A stretch of 64,000 nt of DNA from Pseudomonadota bacterium (GCA_023419535.1 JAEZXX010000023.1:62001-126000), one strand, 5' to 3'; shown: positions 26,372-35,244, counted from the stretch's first letter. A program made the numbers and translations. The notes: generated by a model not told the origin, from the letters alone.

Positions 26372-28011
26372 CGGATGGCTCCTTCCTTGCGTTCGACGGG
26401 CGCGAGCGCCGGGATCGCGGCCAGGAGGTCGCGCGTGTAGCCGTGGCGGGGCCGTGCGAAGACCTCGCCCACCTCGCCGTCCTCCACCACCTGCCCGTCC
26501 TTCATCACGAGGACGCGGTCGGTGAGGTGGTGGACGACGCCGAGGTCGTGGCTGATGAAGAGTAGCGAGGTTCCGGTCTCGGCCTGGAGTTCGGCGATGA
26601 GGTCGAGCACCTGCGCCTGGACCGAGACGTCGAGCGCCGACACCGGCTCGTCGGCGACGAGCAGGCGCGGGCGCGGCGCGAAGGCCCGCGCGATGGCGAC
26701 ACGCTGGCGCTGGCCGCCGGAGAGGTCGCGCGGGTGCCGGGTAAGGAGCGAGGCGGGAAGGCGCACGGCGTCCAGCACTTCCAGCACCCGCGCGCGCCGC
26801 GCCGCGCCGTGGACCTTCACCGTGTCGAGGCTTTCGCCGACGATGCGCTCCACGTCGTATCGCGGATCGAAGGAGGAGAGCGCGTCCTGCGCGATGAACT
26901 GGATGCCCGAGCGCCGCGCGCGGCGCGCCGCCTCCCCGATGCCGGACCAGGGCTCGCCGTCGAGAAGCACCGTGCCGGAATCGGGCTCGACGAGACCGAG
27001 CACGATCCGCGCGACCGTCGTCTTGCCGGACCCGGATTCACCGACGATCCCGAGCGCCTCGCCCTTGGCGAGCGAGAACGAGACCCCCGCGACCGCCGGC
27101 CCGGCGGCGCTCGCGCTGAAGGATTTGCGCAGGGAGCGCGCCGCCAGCACCGGCCATTCGCGCTCGATGCGCTTTACGGGAAGCCTCACCCGGATTTCGC
27201 CCGCGCGGGCCCCGACGGCGGCGGGCGCGAGACGGAAGCCGCGCGAGGCCTGCGAGGGAATGGCGTCCAGTAGCTGGCGCGTATAGGGGTGGGAGGGCGA
27301 GCGAAGCACCGCGCCCGTCTCGCCCTCCTCCACGACTTCGCCATCGCGCAGCACCAGGACGCGATCGGCGAGACGTGAGACGACGGCCAGATCGTGGCTG
27401 ATGAGAAGCAGCGCCTGGCCCTGGCTCCTGCGCTCCTCCAGAAGATCGAGAATCTGCTTCTGCACCGTCACGTCGAGTGCGGTGGTGGGCTCGTCCGCGA
27501 TCACGAGCGAGGGCGAGCGCGAGATGGCGGTCGCGATCAGCGCCCGCTGCCGCAGGCCGCCGGAGAGTTCGTGCGGATACTGCTCGAGCCGCGCCGCCGC
27601 ATGCGGCACGCCGACGCTGCGCAGGAGCTCGGCGTTGCGCCCCCTCGGGCTCTGCCCCCCTTGGGAATCCGTCAGGAGCTGCCCGACGCGCCGCAGCGGA
27701 TCGAGCGAGACGAGCGCATCCTGAAGGACGAAGCCGATCCGGCCGCCCCGCACCTGACGCCAGTCGCGCTCGGTGAAGCGCAACGCGTCGCGGCCGTCGA
27801 TGCGGAAGGTGGAGGCATTCACGATCGCCCCGCGTCCCGCGAGCCCGATCAGCGAGCGTGCGGTGACCGACTTGCCGGACCCGGACTCGCCGACGAGCGC
27901 CACCGCCTCGCCCGGCCGGATCGTCAGGCTCAAGGAGCGAACGGCGTAGCCCGGCGATGTCTGCGGAAAGGCGACGGAGAGATCTCGGATCTCGACCAGA
28001 GGTTCGCTCAT
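26368..28011 (-). CDS. peptide/nickel-type ABC transporter ATPase, two fused nucleotide-binding domains (DppD-DppF)
   Basis: A 547-residue protein with two complete ABC domains. The first has Walker A GESGSGKS (41-48) and signature LSGGLRQR. The second has GESGSGKTT (about 323-331) and LSGGQRQRVAIARA with LVADEPVSALDVS. Separate DppD and DppF are fused here, as in YliA/GsiA. It drives the two permeases encoded just upstream. ATG 28011 overlaps the DppC stop by four bases, and the gene overlaps the downstream LLM gene by four bases. The substrate is probably a peptide-like or glutathione-like sulfur compound, inferred from the operon. Confidence 0.88.
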   Translation of the reverse strand: MSEPLVEIRDLSVAFPQTSPGYAVRSLSLTIRPGEAVALVGESGSGKSVTARSLIGLAGRGAIVNASTFRIDGRDALRFTERDWRQVRGGRIGFVLQDALVSLDPLRRVGQLLTDSQGGQSPRGRNAELLRSVGVPHAAARLEQYPHELSGGLRQRALIATAISRSPSLVIADEPTTALDVTVQKQILDLLEERRSQGQALLLISHDLAVVSRLADRVLVLRDGEVVEEGETGAVLRSPSHPYTRQLLDAIPSQASRGFRLAPAAVGARAGEIRVRLPVKRIEREWPVLAARSLRKSFSASAAGPAVAGVSFSLAKGEALGIVGESGSGKTTVARIVLGLVEPDSGTVLLDGEPWSGIGEAARRARRSGIQFIAQDALSSFDPRYDVERIVGESLDTVKVHGAARRARVLEVLDAVRLPASLLTRHPRDLSGGQRQRVAIARAFAPRPRLLVADEPVSALDVSVQAQVLDLIAELQAETGTSLLFISHDLGVVHHLTDRVLVMKDGQVVEDGEVGEVFARPRHGYTRDLLAAIPALAPVERKEGAIR

Positions 28012-28880
28012 CGGGTGGCCCTCCCCTCGAAGCTGCGCTGCCAGCGCTGCCCGATCACGGTCACCGCGATCACCGTCAGCGTGATGGCGAGGCCCGGAAA
28101 GGCGCCGATCCACCAGGCATTACGAAGATAGTTGCGCCCTTCCGAGAGCATCGCGCCCCATTCGGGCGCGGGCGGCTGCGGCCCCATGCCGAGGAAGGAC
28201 AGGGCTGCGGCGCCGATGATCGTCGTTCCGAGCCCGATGGTCGCGAGAATCGGCACCTGCGCGACGGCATGCGGCAGGATGTGGCGCACGGCCAGCGTCG
28301 CGGGCTTCAGACCGAAGGTTCGGGCCTGCTCGACATGGCCCGAGCGGGCGATGACGAAGGTCTGCGAGCGCACCATACGGGCAAAGCGCGGGATCGAGGC
28401 GACGCCGAGCGCGAAGATGAGGTTCACCGTGCCCGGCCCGGTGAAGGAGATGAGGACGAGCGCGAGGAGAAGGTCCGGAAAGGCGGAGACGACGTCGAGG
28501 AACCGCGAGATCGCCTCGTCGACGATCCCGCGCGCCAGCCCCGCGAGAAGCCCGAGGAGGGAGCCGAAGACCGAGGCGATGGCGATGGCGCTGACGCCGA
28601 TCAGCAGCGAATAGCGCGCCCCGTGGACGACTCGCGCGAAGATGTCCCTGCCCAAATGATCGGTGCCGAACCAGTGCGCGGCGCCGGGAGCCAACTGGGC
28701 GGCCAGCGGGTCGGCGGCGAGAGGGCTCTGCCCGGCGACGAGGCCCGGCCAGACGACCGCGACGGCAACCAGCGCGACGAAGACCGAGGCGGCGATGACG
28801 CCGGCTTCGCGGCGCAGAAGCGAAAGCGCGCGGCCGGAGGCGTCGCTGCGCGCGGCGGGGGAGAGAACGGAGAGGGTCAT
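28008..28880 (-). CDS. peptide-type ABC transporter permease (DppC family)
   Basis: A 290-residue permease with six hydrophobic segments. The N-terminal family signature HWFGTDHLGRDIFARVVHGAR lies at about residues 68-88. The EAA-type loop is VEQARTFGLKPATLAVRHILPH. ATG 28880 lies 8 bp after the DppB stop. It works with the DppB-like protein and the fused ATPase. A soluble tail at the N terminus (about 30 residues) precedes the first helix. Confidence 0.88.
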   Translation of the reverse strand: MTLSVLSPAARSDASGRALSLLRREAGVIAASVFVALVAVAVVWPGLVAGQSPLAADPLAAQLAPGAAHWFGTDHLGRDIFARVVHGARYSLLIGVSAIAIASVFGSLLGLLAGLARGIVDEAISRFLDVVSAFPDLLLALVLISFTGPGTVNLIFALGVASIPRFARMVRSQTFVIARSGHVEQARTFGLKPATLAVRHILPHAVAQVPILATIGLGTTIIGAAALSFLGMGPQPPAPEWGAMLSEGRNYLRNAWWIGAFPGLAITLTVIAVTVIGQRWQRSFEGRATR

Positions 28881-28888
28881 GGTTCGCC

Positions 28889-29884
28889 TCAGCCCTTTCG
28901 ATGGCGCAGGCGCGGGTCGAGCGCGAGGTAGAGAAGATCGACGAGGGTGGAGAGGACGACGGTGATGAGGGCTGTGAAGATCGCGACGGCCATCACCACC
29001 GGCAGGTCCTGGTTCAGCACCGCATCGACGGTGATGCGGCCGAGCCCCGGCCGGCCGAAGACCTGCTCGGTGACGAAGGCGCCGCCCAGAAGCCCGCCGA
29101 TCAGCCAGCCCGTCAGCGTCACCGCCGGGATGGCCGCGTGGCGCAGCGCGTGTCGCAGGCGCAACGTGATCTCGCGCGCGCCCCAGGAGCGCACCGTCAG
29201 CGCGAACGGGTCCTCCAGCGCCTTCTCCAGCCCCTGCCGCAGCACCTGCCCGACGACGGCGCCGAGCGAGAGGCCGATGGCGAGCGCGGGCAGGACGAGC
29301 GAGGACAAGCCCCGGTCGCCCGCCACCGGAAAGAGCTTCAGCGTGAAGGAGAAGACGTAGAGGAGGACGATGCCGAGCCAGAAGGACGGAGTGGAGATGA
29401 CCACGAGCTCGAAGGTTGAGGCGATGCGCCGCGCGAACGGCCTGTCGGCCGTCAGAAGCGCGGTGCCGAGTGCGAAGACGAGCGCGACCAGAAGCGAGGC
29501 CACTGTCAGGCGAAGCGTCGGGCCGAGCTGCGAGAGGACGAGCGAGCCGACGTCGGTCTGGAGCATGTAGGAGCGGCCGAAGTCGCCCTGCAGAACGCGG
29601 CCGAGATACTGGACGTATTGCGAGGCCAGCGGCTCGTCGAGGCCCCATTCGGCCCGGATCGCGGCCTCCAGCGCGGGGGTCGGGATCTGATCGCCGAGAA
29701 GGATGTGGACGACGTCGCCGGGCGCGATGTGGACCGACAGGAAGGTCAGCGTGACCGCCGCCCAGAGGACGACGAGCGCCGAGACGAGCCGCGTCAGCGC
29801 GAGGCTCGCAAAGGACCCCGACGCCAGCTTCAGCGTCAGCCGCCGTCGCTCGCGCGGCAGTTCCACCATGGTTTCGATCGTCAT
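28889..29884 (-). CDS. peptide-type ABC transporter permease (DppB family)
   Basis: A 331-residue permease with a first helix near residues 32-52 (LVSALVVLWAAVTLTFLSVH), a periplasmic loop with DFGRSYMLQTDVGSL, and a C-terminal LVDLLYLALDPRLRHRKG typical of DppB. ATG 29884 follows GAAGGAG and lies 39 bp after the upstream binding-protein stop. It forms the channel with DppC. Confidence 0.88.
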   Translation of the reverse strand: MTIETMVELPRERRRLTLKLASGSFASLALTRLVSALVVLWAAVTLTFLSVHIAPGDVVHILLGDQIPTPALEAAIRAEWGLDEPLASQYVQYLGRVLQGDFGRSYMLQTDVGSLVLSQLGPTLRLTVASLLVALVFALGTALLTADRPFARRIASTFELVVISTPSFWLGIVLLYVFSFTLKLFPVAGDRGLSSLVLPALAIGLSLGAVVGQVLRQGLEKALEDPFALTVRSWGAREITLRLRHALRHAAIPAVTLTGWLIGGLLGGAFVTEQVFGRPGLGRITVDAVLNQDLPVVMAVAIFTALITVVLSTLVDLLYLALDPRLRHRKG

Positions 29885-29923
29885 CGTCGGATCTCCTTCT
29901 GGCCCGGCCCGCGGCGCGCCGCC

Positions 29924-31534
29924 TCAGCGGTCGAGCCAGACCGCGTGGGCGCTCTCGGGAAGCTGCTTGAAGGGGCGGAAGGACAGGCCGTGGACGTCCG
30001 CGCTGGCCGCGATCTGGTCCTCCGGCACGTAGAGCGGCACGACGAGCGCTTCTTCCAGCACCACGAAGTCCTGCAGGCGCGAGTAGATCTCGAAGCGCCG
30101 GTCGTGATCGAGCGTCCCGGCGGCCTCGGTCAGCCATTCCTTCAGCTCGGGATTGCGGGCGCGCGAGAAGAAGTGCGAGCCCCCGTCCTCGGGCGGCAGG
30201 TACTTGTAGCCGATGTCCACCGCGTCGGTCGGCGTGTTGGAATTAGAGATGATGCCGTACTCGCCGGTGCGGCGGCGCTCGGTGTAGGTGCCGCCGTCGA
30301 CATATTCGATCTCGAGCTCGATCCCGGCATTCTGGCGCAGCTGCGCCTGCACGGCCTGGAGCAGCACGTCGCGCTGGTCGCGCACCGTCGCCTGCGACTG
30401 GACGAGGTGGACGGAGAGGCGCGTCCCGTCCTTGGTCCGGAAGCCCTCCGTATCCCGCGTCGTCCAGCCGGCCTCGTCCAGCAGCCGGTTGGCGAGGTCG
30501 ACGTCGAAGGTCAGCTTGCCCTCGATCGAGGCGTCGTAGAACTGCGTGTCGGCCGGTGTGTTGATGCCCCACGCCCGGGTCCGCTGGCCGCGATAGACCG
30601 AGGCGAGCACGCCGTCGATGTCGATCGCGTGGCCGATCGCCTTGCGGACGTTCACGTCCTGCGTCGGACCGTAGGCGGCGTTGAGGAACAGCGAATAGGG
30701 CGTGCCGACGTTGAAGGCGTGGTCGTAGGTGAAGGCGTCGTCCTCCTCGAACGTCGCCGCGTCGTTGCCCGAGACGCCCTCGATCGCGTCGACCTGGCCC
30801 GATAGGAGCGCTCCGGTGCGCACCGCCGATTCCGGCAGGAAGCGGTAGATCACCTCGTCGAGATAGGCCGGCCCGTCGTGAGGCGCGTTGGCCGGAGCGG
30901 ACGCGTAATCCGCGTTGCGCGAGAAGGTGAGCTGCTGGCCCTTCACGTAGGATTCGATGACGAAGGGCCCGGTGCCGGCGATCTCGGAGCCGCCGGCGAG
31001 CAGGGTCTCCTCCTCGAAGGCCCGCGGCGAGACGATCTCCAGCGTTCCGACGAAGTCGAGGAAGGGCGCGTAGACCTCGCCGAGCGTGAACCGCACCGTC
31101 CGCTCGTCGACGGCGGTCAGATCCGTGATGCCGGCGGCGGGGCCCGTCGCGTAGGAGCGGCCGTAGGCCTCCTCGCGGATCTTCTCGAAATTGGCGATGA
31201 CGGCATCGGCGTCCAGCGGCTCGCCGTCGGTGAAGGAGACGCCCTCGCGCAGGGTGAAGGTGTAGGTCAGCCCGTCCTCGGACACCTCGTAGGCCTCGGC
31301 CAGCCAGGGCACGAAGCCGGCCTCGGCATCGCGCGCCAGGAGGCTCTCATAGGCGTTGCGCAGATAGAGCTTGGTCTTGTCCTGCGTGTTCAGATGCGGA
31401 TTGAGCGTCGAGGCCTCGGTCTCCACGCCGAAGGTCAGCGTGCCGCCGGTGCGAGGTTCCTGCCCGAGGGCGGGACCGGAAAGGGCTGAGACGGCGAGGA
31501 GCGCGAGGGCGAGGCGGCGGAGGGGGCGAACCAT
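29924..31534 (-). CDS. family-5 extracellular solute-binding protein, Sec-exported paralogue
   Basis: A 536-residue DppA/OppA-type binding protein. A Sec signal peptide (about 1-24, ending GPALG-QE) precedes RTGGTLTFGVETEASTLNPH, the family start. It is a close paralogue of the protein encoded at 31595-33229; the C-terminal halves share long identical runs such as SVYRGQRTRAWGIN and YKYLPPEDGG, pointing to tandem duplication. It delivers ligand to the DppBCDF-type transporter next to it. Ligand unknown. Confidence 0.87.
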   Translation of the reverse strand: MVRPLRRLALALLAVSALSGPALGQEPRTGGTLTFGVETEASTLNPHLNTQDKTKLYLRNAYESLLARDAEAGFVPWLAEAYEVSEDGLTYTFTLREGVSFTDGEPLDADAVIANFEKIREEAYGRSYATGPAAGITDLTAVDERTVRFTLGEVYAPFLDFVGTLEIVSPRAFEEETLLAGGSEIAGTGPFVIESYVKGQQLTFSRNADYASAPANAPHDGPAYLDEVIYRFLPESAVRTGALLSGQVDAIEGVSGNDAATFEEDDAFTYDHAFNVGTPYSLFLNAAYGPTQDVNVRKAIGHAIDIDGVLASVYRGQRTRAWGINTPADTQFYDASIEGKLTFDVDLANRLLDEAGWTTRDTEGFRTKDGTRLSVHLVQSQATVRDQRDVLLQAVQAQLRQNAGIELEIEYVDGGTYTERRRTGEYGIISNSNTPTDAVDIGYKYLPPEDGGSHFFSRARNPELKEWLTEAAGTLDHDRRFEIYSRLQDFVVLEEALVVPLYVPEDQIAASADVHGLSFRPFKQLPESAHAVWLDR

Positions 31535-31594
31535 GGAAGGGGGCTTGTCCGTTCAGGGAGGAGGAGGACGGAAGGAGAGAGGAGCGAGGAACCG

Positions 31595-33229
31595 TCAGCG
31601 GTCGAGCCAGACGCCGTAGACGCTCTCGGGAACCTGCGCGTAGGTGCGGAAGCGCAGGTTCTTCACCTCCGCGCTCGCGGCGATCTGGTCCTCCGGCACG
31701 TAGAGAGGGAAGGCGATCGCCTCCTGAAGGAGGACGAAGTCCTGGAGCCTTCCGTAGACCGCCTTGCGAGCGGCCGGGTCGAGCGTCGCCGCCGCCTCGT
31801 TCAGGAGCTCTTTCAGCTCCGGCTGCCGCGCGCGGGAGAAGAAGTGCGCGCCGCCGTCCTCGGGCGGCAGGTACTTGTATTCGAGGTCGAGCCCGTCGCT
31901 CTGGGCGTTGGAATTGGTGATCGCGCCGAAGGCCCCGGTGTTGCGGCGGTCGGTGTAGGTGCCGGCGTCGACATATTCGACGTCGAGTTCGATCCCGGCG
32001 TTCTGGCGAAGCTGGGCCTGCAGCGCCTGAAGAAGGACGTCGCGCTGGTCGCGGACCGTCGACTGCGACTGGACGAGATGGATCGAGAGCCGTTCGCCGT
32101 CCTTGGTGCGGAACCCCTCCCCGTCCCGGTCCGTCCAGCCGGCCGTGTCGAGCAGTCGGTTGGCTTCATCGGGATCGAAGGCGAGCCTGCCCTCGATCGA
32201 GGCGTCGTAGACGTTCGGCTCGATCGGGGAATTGATGCCCCAGGCGCGGGTGCGCTGGCCGCGATAGACCGACTGGAGCACGGCATCGAGATCGACCGCC
32301 GCCCCCGCCGCCTTGCGAACCGCGACGTCGGCGGTCGGCCCGGATTCGACGTTGAAGAAGATCGAATAGGGCGCGCCGGTGTTGTAGCCGCGCTGGTAGG
32401 TGAAGGCCTCGTCGTCCTGGAAGAGGGACGCGTCGTTGCCCGAAACGCCCTCGATGACGTCGACCTGGCCGGACTGCAACGCGCCGATCCGCACAGCGGA
32501 TTCGGGGAGGAAGCGGAAGACGACCTCGTCGAGAAGCGCCGCCCCCTGCTGCGGTGCGCCTTCGGGCGCCCAGGCATAGTCCGGGTTGCGCACGAGCCGC
32601 GCTTCCTGCCCGCGTACATAGGTTTCGAGGATGAAGGGGCCGGTGCCGGCGACCGACTTGCCGCCGGCCTTCAGCTCGGGCGAATCGAAGGCGGCGGGCG
32701 AGATGAGCTCCACGGCCGAGACCGCGCCGAGGAACGGGGCGAAGACTCCGTTCAGCGTCAGGCGGAAGCGCCGGGCGTCCAGCGCCTCGACCTTCTCCAG
32801 CCGCGCGATCAGCCCGCCGCCGAGCGTCGGGGCGTAGGCCGCGTCGCGGATTCTCTCGAAATTCAGTGCGGCGGCCTCCGCATCCAATGGCAGGCCGTCG
32901 GAAAAGCGGATGCCCTCGCGGAGCGTGAAGACGTAGGCGCGGCCGTCGTCCTCGATCTCGTAGGATTGCGCCAGCCACGGCGCGAGCCCGCCGTCCTGCG
33001 TCCGGGCAAAGAGCGGCTCGAAAATGTTGCGCAGGACGACGCGCGCCTTGGCGAGCCCGTTGATCTGGCCGTTGAAGGTCGTCGGCTCGCTCTCGACGCC
33101 GAAGAGGAGCCTTCCGCCCGGACGCGCCTCGCCCTCCTGCGCCCGCAGGATGGAGGGCGCGAGGCCGGCGACGCCCAGCATCGAGACGCCGCCGATCAGC
33201 TTTGCGAAGGTTCGTCTGTTCAGTCTCAT
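31595..33229 (-). CDS. family-5 extracellular solute-binding protein, Tat-signal paralogue
   Basis: A 544-residue family-5 binding protein whose leader has a twin-arginine motif NRRTFAK (residues 4-10) followed by a weakly hydrophobic stretch ending LRAQE. This suggests folded export by Tat. The body matches the Sec-type paralogue downstream. Two binding proteins with different export signals would feed one ABC transporter. ATG 33229 starts the mature Tat leader; an in-frame open extension to 33271 is not needed. It lies 73 bp after the FMN reductase gene. Confidence 0.85.
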   Translation of the reverse strand: MRLNRRTFAKLIGGVSMLGVAGLAPSILRAQEGEARPGGRLLFGVESEPTTFNGQINGLAKARVVLRNIFEPLFARTQDGGLAPWLAQSYEIEDDGRAYVFTLREGIRFSDGLPLDAEAAALNFERIRDAAYAPTLGGGLIARLEKVEALDARRFRLTLNGVFAPFLGAVSAVELISPAAFDSPELKAGGKSVAGTGPFILETYVRGQEARLVRNPDYAWAPEGAPQQGAALLDEVVFRFLPESAVRIGALQSGQVDVIEGVSGNDASLFQDDEAFTYQRGYNTGAPYSIFFNVESGPTADVAVRKAAGAAVDLDAVLQSVYRGQRTRAWGINSPIEPNVYDASIEGRLAFDPDEANRLLDTAGWTDRDGEGFRTKDGERLSIHLVQSQSTVRDQRDVLLQALQAQLRQNAGIELDVEYVDAGTYTDRRNTGAFGAITNSNAQSDGLDLEYKYLPPEDGGAHFFSRARQPELKELLNEAAATLDPAARKAVYGRLQDFVLLQEAIAFPLYVPEDQIAASAEVKNLRFRTYAQVPESVYGVWLDR

Positions 33230-33302
33230 GGCAAGGCTTCCCCGTGGACGCGCGCAGGGTCCCCGCCGCATCCCCTGTCAGGTCATCGATCGTGGTGTGA
33301 TG

Positions 33303-33833
33303 TCAGTCGCCGACGCCGTATCGGCCGTTGCGATAGGTGAGCGCCGGACCGTCGCGCGCCACCGCCGCGCGGACGCGGCCGAGGACGAGCGCGTGGCTAT
33401 GGCGCTGGATCACCTCCTCGACCTCGCAGTCGATGGAGGCGAGCGCGCCGGTCAGGACGCCGGCCCCGGTCGTCAGGCTCGTCCAGCGCGAACCGAGATA
33501 GCGGTCGGCCCCCTTGATGCCGCCCCGTCCGGCGAACCGGTCGGCGACGTCGACCTGATTGGCGTCGAGGACGTTGACGCAGAAGTGGCCGAAGCGCTCG
33601 ATCGCGGTCCATGTGGAGGAGCCGAGATTGATGGAGACGAGCATCGTCTCCGGCTCGACGGACAAGGAATGGGCCGTCGTCACCGTCGCGCCGGTCCGCT
33701 CGGCCCCGAGGCCGGCCGTGACGACGGAAACCGCGCCGAAGACGCTGCGCATGGCGCCCTTCAGGTCGACGGGGCGGGTTTCCTCGGGCGCGGAATGTCC
33801 GCCGACGGTCGCAAGGCGCAGATGCACGGTCAT
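33303..33833 (-). CDS. flavin reductase-like protein (FMN:NAD(P)H oxidoreductase, small split-barrel family)
   Basis: A 176-residue protein of the NtaB/DszD/HpaC-type flavin reductase family. It shows MRSVFGAVSVVTAG, GATVTTAHSLSVEPETMLVSIN and FCVNVLDANQ, the FMN-binding split barrel. It supplies reduced FMN to two-component LLM monooxygenases, several of which lie downstream in the same operon. It is the first gene of that leftward operon; a dyad motif lies 88 bp upstream of its start. Confidence 0.87.
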   Translation of the reverse strand: MTVHLRLATVGGHSAPEETRPVDLKGAMRSVFGAVSVVTAGLGAERTGATVTTAHSLSVEPETMLVSINLGSSTWTAIERFGHFCVNVLDANQVDVADRFAGRGGIKGADRYLGSRWTSLTTGAGVLTGALASIDCEVEEVIQRHSHALVLGRVRAAVARDGPALTYRNGRYGVGD

Positions 33834-33920
33834 GATCGAAGGTCCAGTTCCCGGAACGAAGGGCTGATCGCCCCTTTCGTCTGCGAGATTAGCAAGGCAC
33901 CCGAAGGATCATCCGAATAA

Positions 33921-33937
33921 TGTACCAATCTGGTAGA
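33921..33937 (-). promoter_or_regulatory. sulfur-island dyad motif, site 1
   Basis: TGTACCAATCTGGTAGA contains the perfect dyad TACCA-ATC-TGGTA (33923-33935). Read toward the FMN reductase gene the strand gives AGTCTACCAGATTGGTA. It lies about 88 bp upstream of that gene and matches three other sites in this island (34905, 35072, 43870). It probably binds a shared regulator of sulfur scavenging. The regulator is not encoded nearby. Confidence 0.55.
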
Positions 33938-34026
33938 CTGATGCGGAATATCCGTTCGGGCGCCCTTCGCGCCCGTATCGCGGATCGGAGAGCGACCGCA
34001 GGGGCGGACGCGTCCGCCGTTTCCGT

Positions 34027-34809
34027 TCAGAAGGCCGGGAACTGCCCGGGCGTTTCGGCGAGAATGACCTCGCGAACCGTGTCGCTCTGGTAGGCCGCCA
34101 CGAGCCGCCGGAACACCGGATCGTCCTTGTCCTCGGTGCGAACGACGATGTAGTTCGTGTAGGGGTTGCCTTCGGTCGCCTCGATGGCGATCGAATCCTC
34201 CCCCGGCGTGAGCCCCGCCTGCACCGCGTAGTTCGTGTTGATGACCGAGGCGTCGAGGTCGTCGAGGCTGCGGGGGAGCTGCGCCGCGTCGAGTTCGGTG
34301 AGTTCGAGGTTCTTGGGATTGGCCGTGACGTCGAGGACGGTGGGCAGGATCCCCACGCCGTCACGCAGCTCGATCAACCCTTCCGCCTGTAGTAGCAGCA
34401 GCGCCCGCCCGCCATTGGAAGGATCGTTCGGAATGCCGACGCTGGCACCCTCAGGGAGGTCGTCCACCGACTGGACGCGGTTCGAGTACAGGCCGATGGG
34501 CGCGACGATCGTCTCGCCGATCGGGGTCAGGTCATAGCCTTTCGTCGCGATCTGGTTGTCGAGGAAAGGCTTGTGCTGGAAGGCGTTGGCGTCGAGATCC
34601 CCCGCGGCCAACGCCTCGTTGGGCAGGAGGTAGTCGCTGAAGACGACGAGTTCGACGTCGAGGTCGTCCTGCGCCGCCACCTCCTTCACCTTTTCCCAGA
34701 TGATCTCGGAATCACCACCCGAGATGCCGACCTTGACGCTGTCGGCGGCGAGCGCCGGGCCGGTCAGGACGGATGCGGCCGTCAGTGCCGCGAGAATCGT
34801 ACGTTTCAT
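34027..34809 (-). CDS. MetQ/NlpA-family substrate-binding protein
   Basis: A 260-residue NlpA-family binding protein. A Sec signal peptide (about 1-21, ending GPALA-AD) lacks the lipobox cysteine found in most MetQ lipoproteins, so it should be free in the periplasm. The family marker ANAFQHKPFLDNQIA and the ligand-loop LEGL-type ...LLLLQAEGLIELRDGVG are present. MetQ proteins bind methionine or related sulfur compounds. It is transcribed alone, leftward, with dyad site 2 about 96 bp upstream. It presumably feeds the MetNI transporter encoded to the right. Confidence 0.85.
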   Translation of the reverse strand: MKRTILAALTAASVLTGPALAADSVKVGISGGDSEIIWEKVKEVAAQDDLDVELVVFSDYLLPNEALAAGDLDANAFQHKPFLDNQIATKGYDLTPIGETIVAPIGLYSNRVQSVDDLPEGASVGIPNDPSNGGRALLLLQAEGLIELRDGVGILPTVLDVTANPKNLELTELDAAQLPRSLDDLDASVINTNYAVQAGLTPGEDSIAIEATEGNPYTNYIVVRTEDKDDPVFRRLVAAYQSDTVREVILAETPGQFPAF

Positions 34810-34904
34810 GTCAGCGAACTCCGGAAGGACGTTGCGGGCGCCGTAGCAGGGACGGCAATCGGGTCGACGAGGACGATGGCCGACCCGCAGACATCGTCTC
34901 TCAA

Positions 34905-34921
34905 TCTATCGATCCAGTAGA
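34905..34921 (-). promoter_or_regulatory. sulfur-island dyad motif, site 2
   Basis: TCTATCGATCCAGTAGA has outer arms TCTA/TAGA and agrees with site 1 at 13 of 17 positions by eye. Read toward the leftward metQ-like gene the strand gives GTCTACTGGATCGATAGA, sharing the GTCTAC start with sites 1 and 4. It lies about 96 bp upstream of that gene. Confidence 0.45.
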
Positions 34922-35071
34922 CACATAACTTTGCAAAGAACGGAGCTGGGTTGGACGAAGCGCGCATCCGCCCCGAGCGAATGCGTCGTTTTCTTTCTCC
35001 ACCCTCCCCGTCCAAGCCGCGGTGCCCGCCGCCGGCCAGCTCACGCCGGCCGCGCGAATATTCCTCGTCAA

Positions 35072-35088
35072 TCTACCTATTTGGTATT
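35072..35088 (+). promoter_or_regulatory. sulfur-island dyad motif, site 3
   Basis: TCTACCTATTTGGTATT contains TACC-TATTT-GGTA (35074-35086) and agrees with site 1 at 13 of 17 positions. It sits in the most A+T-rich part of the intergenic region and is oriented toward the rightward metQ-metQ-metN-metI-sfnB operon, about 240 bp before its first start codon, which implies a long leader. Confidence 0.5.
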
Positions 35089-35171
35089 TTGTTCTGCGGT
35101 CTCGGACGGCCCTCTCGCTAGTCTCCCTCCGATCGCAGCCGGGCGGAACGCCAAGGCGGTCGTGATCGAGG

Positions 35172-35244
35172 GGGCGACCGCGTCCGTCGCCCGCAATCGA
35201 AGCGGCGCGTGCTCAGCCGCTGGCTGACAGGGCGCTCGGCCCTG
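35172..35244 (+). ncRNA. structured 5' leader of the metQ-metN operon (three stem-loops)
   Basis: Three perfect stems follow one another on the + strand: GGGCGAC/GTCGCCC (35172-35178 with 35186-35192), TCAGCC/GGCTGA (35213-35218 with 35222-35227) and, directly abutting, CAGGGC/GCCCTG (35228-35233 with 35239-35244). The last ends 83 bp before the start codon. This could be a cis-regulatory leader, but it does not match SAM riboswitch classes I can recall, and stems of this size arise by chance in GC-rich DNA. Confidence 0.25.

Noticed and set aside
33921..33937. McbR-type operator (TAGAC-N6-GTCTA) in the sulfur motif
   Set aside because: Only one GTCTA half is present; the symmetric core is TACCA-N3-TGGTA, so the resemblance is partial and that regulator is actinobacterial.
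35172..35244. SAM or SAH riboswitch in the metQ leader
   Set aside because: The stems are present, but the conserved loop sequences and pseudoknot elements I know for those classes are not visible.
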